The position numbers and the translations under genes are program-made. DNA of 64,000 bases, taken from NCBI GenBank assembly GCA_022457155.1, contig JAJGOT010000439.1, positions 577,001-641,000 on the forward strand, in the 5' to 3' direction. The notes under the pieces are model-generated. The model ran no database searches. It was not told the origin of the DNA and was given only the letters and a program-made list of their open reading frames with translations. Source of the DNA: Cladopsammia gracilis. Taxonomy: Eukaryota; Cnidaria; Anthozoa; Scleractinia; Dendrophylliidae. How positions within the stretch are numbered: position 1 is the first letter of the stretch; each line of letters starts with the position of its first letter. Shown here in pieces: positions 61,801 to 64,000 of the stretch.

Positions 61801-64000
61801 TTAGGACTGCGTTCTCGTTCCTCGAACGCAATAAATATATTTTTCGCTCGAATTCACGCGGCTCAGCTCCCGAGGGACGACAAATTTATTAACCTCGCTT
61901 CGCGAGGAATCAATAAAATTAATTCGGTGTTGACTGTGTGAAAATGTTGCAAACCTATTTAAGTTCCTTAGCTTTTTGCGATGATATGTTTACGATTATT
62001 TTAAGCTTAATGGTTCTGATAGTTTATCGCAACATGCTTAAATTTAATAAACCTACACCATATGGCTTTTAAAAAAATCGACAGAATACATAAAATTCAA
62101 CACAGCAAAATCAGATAATTATGTCTGTAAAGAGTTTGATTCAGAATTGAAAGACAAAATGATTAGGCACGCGGCGGAACAGAGCAAAAAACACTCTGAA
62201 AGAACTACAACGAAATCAAGGCAGTCATTCTTACAAAAAATATTGAATACAATTGGACATAAATAAACTCGCAGCTCTTACAAGGTCTTCTCTGATTTGC
62301 TGAGAAAACAATAGAACAAACAACACACAACAATGGACCCTAGTCCTGAAAACAATAGAGCTGCGTGTATTCCCAGGAAGTCAGGTTGCCAAGTTTAAAC
62401 GAGTTAATTGCATACAGCATAAGCTGTCCTCTCGTCAATTAACAACGGATTTTGAGTGCATGCGCAAACAGTTTCTGTTTCAGTTTATAAATTATTTCTC
62501 CAATGACTTCGCAAAAACTTGTCATAACAGCCCGCGGTGCGAACAGATACAAACTTGCTAGTTTTAGCTCTACAAACAGTGAGATCTTTGGGTTCTGATC
62601 CGCTTCAATATTAGAAATATTTCTGTTCAAGAACGCATGAAGCCCATTTTAAGAAAATTGTGCTCGTTCGTTTTCTCTAGATCGAGCTAGCGGTTTGTCA
62701 TGAACTTTGAATCGGTTTCATTTAACTCCACGAAGGAAACCTGCGGCACATGGCAACATTTTTTGCAGCAACATACATTTTTTTAACGATTGTTAAACGA
62801 ATTAGTGAATACTAATTTTAGTGAGTACTTATTTAAGCGATTTTTTAACCAACTTCAATAGTAACCTTCATGTACTTAATATACAGACAAGAGAAGTCAA
62901 GTAATACAAAGCTTTATATTGGTGTTGTTATTGTTGTTTCAGGAAGCATTACTGTAACTTTGGATGAATTTTCCGGTAATTCGGAACCAGAGTGGCAGAT
63001 TTTGTCGAGTAACCCAAAGTACAGGGAAATCGAGCAGCTCCTGGGCGCAGCGAGAAGAGATGGCTTCGTTTTTCGTCCACAAGACATGCCTGCGAGGCTT
63101 GGCTTCAAGGGGTTCGTCGTAGAAGACACCACAAAACTGCCGCAGAAAGAACTAATTGTTGGTCCGAATACGGTGCGACTGCAACTGCTATTGCTGCAGA
63201 CCATGCCGGCAGGTTTGCTACCCAGTCAGATTCGCCAGCATATTGAGAACGAGATTCGTTCAGGAAAAGTAACAGCAGACGTTGATGGAAAGATAGCAAA
63301 ACGGTATTCACCCCAGTATGCACCATACTATTGGAATCTTTATAAGGATAAAAACAACTGCTACAACTACGCAACCACCAAACTAACGAATACCTTTGCG
63401 CAGCCCGGCAGAGGGAGTGGGAGACAATATGCCCAGATAAATGGCCCTGAAGTGCGAGATGCTGCACAACGTGATGGTTTGTTCCAGATATTCAACGTGC
63501 CTGCTAACCAACTCCCTATAGTACCTCAAGGTCCTCATCAAGGGTACTGGTCTGTAGTGGCCCTTGTTGTAAGCCCAGGTTTGTAGAAATCGACATAATT
63601 ATGCTTCAGGAGAGAGCTGTATGGCGTTGTCTGGGGAGGGAAAGGGGGGACGGTTTCTTTTAACTCAATACTCCCTAAAAGAGCCCTTCCCTCTCTCTTT
63701 CTCTAAGGCAGACAGCAAGAATTAGTTCCGAGAGTGTGTGCTTGAAGACTGATTAGCTTTATGAGCTATACTTAAATTTGAGTATAAATAAGGTTTGTAT
63801 AAGGTGTGGTAATAAGGTATTTATGTTTGTATGTTTGTATGTATGTGTCTGACTAAGGAGAGCTGTTTACTGTATATCCCCCATTGTGCATACACCTGTA
63901 GCTTAGGATTTGTCCATGTATAAGCCGTTGATTTGTTTTGCATCTTCTCCTAGGCGTTGATTATCACTGGTACCGTTTGGATGACACCGGATACTGGTCT
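37865..64000 (+). CDS. Secreted CBM14 chitin-binding protein, copy 2, partial at window edge
   Basis: Predicted exons are 37,865-37,934, 38,473-38,694, 62,943-63,578 and 63,954 onward. Exon 4 is cut at 64,000 after the HWYRLDDTGYWS part. Lengths and phases of exons 1-3 equal those of copy 1 (70, 222 and 636 bp, phase 1), and the frame is intact. Changes are few: one residue in the signal peptide (CLPCSLA), almost none in the chitin-binding domain, and seven in the exon 3 part. NNCYNYA and the six CBM14 cysteines are kept. Intron 2 is about 24.2 kb against 2.6 kb in copy 1 because it contains the extra DNA with the HECT/transposase element. Whether it still splices across this intron cannot be judged here. 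Confidence 0.7.
39627..40306. mobile_element. Foldback insertion with 10-bp target duplication
   Basis: A 680-bp insert is flanked by TGTGATAAGA at 39,617-39,626 and 40,307-40,316. Unit 1 has the single site near 20,430. Arms of about 210 bp (39,675-39,888 and 40,100-40,306) are inverse copies, containing TGGACATACTCCGTCCTGTA and TGCACCAAGTGTCTTATACC. The left side has about 45 extra bases outside the arm. The centre carries a retroelement-like coding fragment. Confidence 0.8.
39880..40088 (+). pseudogene. Retroelement ORF tail fragment inside the foldback insertion
   Basis: The central frame reads WRHCVEKHDKERQEFKM, then LRQIAESVRIN and NTKKEWNFVKLPR. This resembles the extreme C-terminal tail of reverse-transcriptase polyproteins common in cnidarian genomes, with a W-x-H-C motif, a helix, and a NSKxEW-type ending. 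The family is not certain. It is only about 70 residues with no RT domain, so it is a captured or residual fragment. Confidence 0.4.
40718..40738. repeat. Poly-C tract
   Basis: An uninterrupted run of about 21 C residues. An assembly length error is possible. Confidence 0.9.
40960..41460. repeat. Dispersed repeat, copy 1 of 3
   Basis: The left half (GGGACAAAAG...CCTAGGGTATTG) is repeated at 42,100-42,300. The right half (AACTTGTCATATCTCACATT...GAGCGGTATGGCAGAGCAAA) is repeated at 45,712-45,965. All copies are in the same orientation. The element is undefined; no coding content was recognised. Confidence 0.7.
41640..42062 (+). pseudogene. PIF/Harbinger-like transposase N-terminal fragment
   Basis: The frame 41,772-42,062 contains WVFPRPQNWFQQLLNNNALD and then WWKENFR. 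This resembles the N-terminal segment of Harbinger-type nucleases preceding the DDE domain. A short frame MDDTNRDL lies upstream at about 41,660. The DDE catalytic part is absent. The flank GTGGTTACACATACC (about 41,478) and the related GCGGTTACACAG (about 41,570) may be element ends. An internally deleted, dead copy is likely. Confidence 0.45.
42100..42395. repeat. Dispersed repeat, copy 2 of 3
   Basis: Direct copy of about 40,965-41,275, with the same GAGGATATGGTTGGTTAAAG and GATTTCAAGAAGGGCGTCAC tracts and a diverged end near 42,395. The two copies bracket the Harbinger-like fragment. It is followed by a short duplicated GAGACGTTCTACGC motif at about 42,420-42,500. Confidence 0.7.
42829..43555. 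mobile_element. Foldback element with internal repeats
   Basis: Arms of about 185 bp are inverse copies. The left starts GCCGTGTCTAAATGCCCGGC and the right ends with its near complement. The inner part repeats the block TTTCTAAACGAACATCGAAT and AAAGGTTTGAAAGAGCC in direct orientation at about 43,020, 43,250 and 43,420. It is 727 bp with no transposase. The frames across it are low-value products of the repeat. Confidence 0.75.
43690..45560. other. G-poor, A/C-rich stretch with no recognised gene
   Basis: Over nearly 1.9 kb the plus strand has very few G residues (several 60-base lines have three to six) while C remains common. Flanking DNA is not skewed this way. The longest frame (43,894-44,334, 146 codons, rich in K, N, T and S) is best explained by the composition. 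Origin unknown; see the finding. Confidence 0.6.
45592..45628. repeat. (GA)n followed by poly-G
   Basis: Nine or so GA units run into about 17 G residues. Confidence 0.9.
45712..45968. repeat. Dispersed repeat, copy 3 of 3 (right half only)
   Basis: Direct copy of about 41,180-41,455, with a roughly 25-base internal deletion. Together with the first copy it brackets the G-poor stretch and the foldback element, but the copies differ too much to be long terminal repeats of one recent element. Confidence 0.65.
46191..46410. repeat. Pogo/Tigger-like terminus with ACGGACACC repeats
   Basis: CAGTCGAACCTCCCTTACGG and repeated CTCTCTAATACGGACAC motifs resemble the terminal repeats of pogo/Tigger-type elements that are widespread in marine invertebrates. 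A matching opposite end was not located, so this is a solo end. Confidence 0.45.
46480..46635. repeat. Dispersed repeat shared with 3,115-3,287
   Basis: Same orientation and extent as the copy at 3,115-3,287, starting AATAGACCTT and ending ATATAGCTCCGCC, with roughly ten substitutions. Confidence 0.7.
46653..46702. repeat. 50-bp palindrome without a loop
   Basis: The sequence is symmetric about TACCGGTA at 46,674-46,681. Checked base by base, 24 of 25 pairs match and the only mismatch is 46,666/46,689. The outer part reads CGCGCGGCCAAAT. Confidence 0.9.
47507..47618. repeat. 12-bp and 6-bp minisatellite (AACTCGAAGTCC)n
   Basis: About five AACTCGAAGTCC units are followed by CTCGAA hexamers and then a degenerate end. 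It produces artificial low-complexity frames on both strands. A short inverted version is at 46,120-46,165. Confidence 0.9.
47641..50307. other. No gene recognised
   Basis: Frames are short and unconvincing. A block at about 49,560-49,740 (rc CTAAAACCTGTATTAAGCAG, GGACACACCGTATTTTATTG) resembles degenerate pogo-type ends. No RNA genes were seen. Confidence 0.4.
50310..50570. mobile_element. MITE, TA-flanked, CCGTATTTTCTC ends
   Basis: The left end CCGTATTTTCTC and the right end GAGAAAATACGG are perfect inverse copies flanked by TA (50,308-50,309 and 50,571-50,572). AAACGCCGGG(T/C) motifs follow the left end and precede the right end in the same orientation. TA targets suggest Tc1/mariner/pogo mobilisation. 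Confidence 0.8.
50573..51714. other. No gene recognised
   Basis: Contains short frames only. No domain, repeat boundary or RNA gene was recognised. Confidence 0.45.
51715..51993. repeat. Dispersed repeat, copy B
   Basis: Partner of 850-1,197, sharing AATTATTTACATTCAC at the left and GATGGCTTTAAGAGCCCTTT at the right. The middle is unrelated, and the TTG tract of copy A is absent. Confidence 0.55.
51994..53034. other. No gene; contains a 20-bp direct duplication
   Basis: The sequence ATCTGTAGTTTTGATCATTT occurs twice in a row at 52,865-52,904. Otherwise it is AT-rich without recognised features. Confidence 0.5.
53035..53232 (-). CDS. Possible 3' exon, unrecognised protein
   Basis: A minus-strand frame of about 65 residues runs from a potential acceptor (CCATTAG, just above 53,232) to a TAA at 53,037-53,035. 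It includes LNERWQELHDQLNTRDEYLS and then LIRQGKANTDYRKG, an amphipathic helix-like composition that looks more protein-like than its surroundings. A further minus frame at 53,307-53,570 could be an upstream exon, but no matching donor was found. It may equally be a piece of a repeat. Confidence 0.25.
   Translation of the reverse strand, partial: NSERNRSGEATPAGSVGQNDSVCRLNERWQELHDQLNTRDEYLSYLIRQGKANTDYRKGSEKKSD
53622..53648. repeat. (TA)n tract
   Basis: Short TA dinucleotide run. Confidence 0.85.
54002..54364 (-). CDS. Hypothetical 120-residue minus-strand ORF
   Basis: The frame begins near MSKNRGRHMYRRDIRM and continues with an arginine-rich N-terminus (RSKIYGRTRARFKPE). An acidic middle and a helix-prone C-terminus (ARVENLEMKAESLEKLNLNL) follow. 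No domain is recognised. It lies just outside the left end of the HECT/transposase element, pointing away from it. Coding status is uncertain. Confidence 0.25.
   Translation of the reverse strand: MSKNRGRHMYRRDIRMARLSLNRTIFKPSRSKIYGRTRARFKPENEQESSDEFFSHFDGDYADGSMERSRNQTRLIYSRRHSKLSVIFLARVENLEMKAESLEKLNLNLASETTKKTENL
54479..54484. other. Target site duplication, left copy (GTTCGG)
   Basis: GTTCGG immediately precedes the left terminal inverted repeat. The identical hexamer follows the right one at 61,548-61,553, so the insertion boundaries are exact. Confidence 0.9.
54485..54796. repeat. Left terminal inverted repeat with 20-bp tandem array
   Basis: It comprises an outer unique part to about 54,506, about 12.5 units of CCCAAAACACAAATCAATTT (period 20, to about 54,757), then ACTGGGCACTACTCAATATT and AGAGAGCCT. 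Unit variants are mainly TCAATTT versus TTAATTT and TCGATTT. A plus-strand frame through it is not real coding. Confidence 0.9.
54821..54847 (+). promoter_or_regulatory. Promoter-proximal AACATGGCG motif with upstream ORF (HECT gene)
   Basis: CCAACATGGCGACTG lies about 45 bp before the HECT start codon. It resembles a YY1-type element, and its ATG opens an eight-codon reading frame ending in TAG at 54,845-54,847. The transposase promoter has the matching CTAACATGGCGGCTG. A common control of both genes is inferred. Confidence 0.45.
54871..57830 (+). CDS. Zinc-ribbon HECT-type E3 ubiquitin ligase, three exons, transposon-borne
   Basis: Predicted exons are 54,871-55,608, 55,956-55,995 and 56,443-57,830. 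Introns are GT-AG and the frame joins exactly, giving 721 residues. An upstream in-frame GTG is ignored because the ATG at 54,871 aligns with the transposase start. Domains: zinc ribbon with C3, C6, C17 and C20; a ubiquitin-like or adaptor region near residues 100-210 (YKLLYPDGTEVQ); a UIM-like helix near 296-310 (DEQVARSLQEEF); and a HECT domain from about 345 to the end. The HECT part has the N-lobe motif FLGEDGIDSGALTKEF and C-lobe GACGRTITFP. The candidate catalytic Cys687 (codon 57,723-57,725) sits 34 residues from the C-terminus, as in HECT enzymes. It resembles G2E3-like HECT proteins that are multicopy in corals and fish. Its role in transposition is unknown. Confidence 0.85.
57831..59898. 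other. Non-coding gap between the convergent genes, with a duplicated segment
   Basis: No further gene was recognised in about 2 kb. A block of about 80 bp (TTGTTGCTGTTCCAGTTTTT, then GAAACACTAAGTT, then TGTTCACATGCA) occurs at about 58,785-58,865 and again at 59,260-59,330 in the same orientation. The end of the gap carries AATAAA (minus strand, 59,900-59,895), overlapping the transposase stop codon. Confidence 0.6.
59899..61158 (-). CDS. Zinc-ribbon DDE transposase with RVE integrase-like core
   Basis: A single intact 419-codon frame on the minus strand. It has an N-terminal zinc ribbon (MFCYNCG...YCSQCG; C3, C6, C17, C20), then helical regions at residues 40-150 that are likely DNA-binding. 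An RNase H-fold core follows with D171 (CWHVDGYDKLKPFG), D230 (LLRTDCGTENV) and E271 (GNQRIEAWWSYFRR). The spacing is D-58-D-40-E. The GPSTGNQRIEAWW block is the family signature I recall for eukaryotic integrase-core-domain proteins. It should cut and join the element's inverted repeats, which start about 100 bp upstream of its start codon. The stop codon overlaps an AATAAA polyadenylation signal. All catalytic residues are present, so it may be active. The assignment to IS481EU, Ginger or another RVE superfamily is open. Confidence 0.9.
   Translation of the reverse strand: MFCYNCGHQVEEEFLYCSQCGTKLDTAIPSYRLLLSAENVTEKEAIEGYFYSGFAYSIILDFLDKYHNMPMSMSTLKRRLSEYNLKRNAVNINLFDVERLIRNELDGPGSVSGYRGMWHTLRVKYGVYVPRQEVASLLRTIDPAGVEERKRHKLQRRKYESPGPNYCWHVDGYDKLKPFGFPIHGAVDGYSRRVMWLTVDRTNNDPEVTAKFFLDCVEEVGGCPALLRTDCGTENVVIAGTQCFLRADCDDELAGEKSHRYGPSTGNQRIEAWWSYFRRSRVTWWINFFKDLVDRGVLLSGNALHEECLWFCFAELIKQDLDFVSLHWNTHYIRKSRHDTVPGKPEELYFLPENFNASDHLQPVPSEKLEEARMRCKTTDSNNDFQDYFNHVLALLNVSKPNHWKEALDLFSYLIGVAL
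61171..61224 (-). promoter_or_regulatory. AACATGGCGGC motif and upstream ORF (transposase gene)
   Basis: On the minus strand CTAACATGGCGGCTG matches the YY1-type consensus well. Its ATG (61,221) opens a 17-codon frame ending in TGA at 61,173-61,171, upstream of the main start at 61,158. It mirrors the arrangement before the HECT gene. Confidence 0.45.
61257..61547. repeat. Right terminal inverted repeat with 20-bp tandem array
   Basis: Inverse of the left repeat, with about 11.5 units of the same 20-bp sequence (61,298-61,527). The units here are mostly GAGAAATTGATTTGTGTTTT variants, slightly different in sub-type from the left array. The unit composition thus diverged between ends while the outer 38 bp stayed identical. 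Confidence 0.9.
61548..61553. other. Target site duplication, right copy (GTTCGG)
   Basis: Identical to 54,479-54,484. Joining the flanks at this hexamer reconstitutes the presumed pre-insertion site. Confidence 0.9.
61554..61929. other. Right flank of the transposon, no gene recognised
   Basis: Short plus-strand frames are rich in K, R and E but have no domain. A CCTCGCTTCGCGAGG hairpin lies at about 61,894-61,908. Homology to unit 1 starts after this, at TGTTGACTGTGTG. Confidence 0.4.
61930..64000. repeat. Large duplication, unit 2, second segment
   Basis: Colinear with about 20,677-22,830 of unit 1, with small indels. For example, about 160 bp around 21,125-21,235 of unit 1 is shortened here. 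It contains exons 3 and 4 of the second chitin-binding gene and continues past the window edge. Confidence 0.85.

Larger units (their letters stand above)
40429..61929. other. About 21.5 kb present in unit 2 but not unit 1
   Basis: Homology between units breaks at 40,428 (CCGTCGATTG) and resumes at about 61,930 (TGTTGACTGTGTG). Unit 1 has about 110 bp of unrelated sequence at that place. No simple target duplication or long terminal repeat brackets the whole block, so it is probably an accumulation of elements or a deletion in unit 1, not one insertion. Its parts are listed separately. Confidence 0.7.

Noticed and set aside
40429..61929. One giant (21.5-kb) transposon
   Set aside because: No matching terminal repeats or target duplication were found at the two edges, and about 110 bp of unit 1 has no counterpart, so it is not a clean insertion.

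Overview
The window is animal nuclear DNA, most likely from an anthozoan cnidarian such as a stony coral. It is AT-rich and intron-containing, and it is dense with short inverted-repeat transposons, Penelope-like and LINE-like 3' fragments and low-complexity tracts. It holds a secreted chitin-binding gene of a marine-invertebrate style. No bacterial or organellar features are seen. The species call is an inference from sequence style, not from a search.

Layout. (1) 1-8.2 kb: no recognisable host gene. It holds foldback repeats and MITEs, one nested in another. (2) 8.2-10.56 kb: a decayed, 3'-truncated protein-primed type B DNA polymerase gene of the Polinton/adintovirus-like kind, ending exactly where a large duplication begins. 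(3) About 10.56-29.67 kb: duplication unit 1, with a complete four-exon secreted gene (signal peptide, CBM14 chitin-binding domain, C-terminal Cys/His domain) and the last exon of a membrane protein with two NPTY tail motifs. (4) About 29.67 kb to the end: unit 2, with a second copy of the secreted gene (exons 1, 2 and 3, and exon 4 cut by the window edge). Its intron 2 has swollen from 2.6 to 24.2 kb because about 21.5 kb of extra DNA lies at 40.43-61.93 kb. (5) Inside that extra DNA: Harbinger-like debris, foldback elements, a strongly G-poor stretch, minisatellites, and an apparently intact 7,063-bp DNA transposon at 54,485-61,547.

The transposon is the main discovery candidate. It has an exact 6-bp target duplication and about 300-bp terminal inverted repeats, each containing a 20-bp tandem array. 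It carries two convergent intact genes. The left gene, on the plus strand and built from three exons, encodes a 721-residue zinc-ribbon plus HECT-type ubiquitin ligase. The right gene, on the minus strand and intronless, encodes a 419-residue zinc-ribbon plus DDE (RVE/integrase-fold) transposase. Both proteins start with the same zinc ribbon, with cysteines at residues 3, 6, 17 and 20. Both promoters share an AACATGGCG motif containing an upstream ATG.

The two duplication copies are about 98% identical in exons but differ by many clean insertions, which serve as filled and empty sites for several MITEs. Whether they are true tandem paralogues or two haplotypes placed end to end by the assembler cannot be settled from sequence alone.
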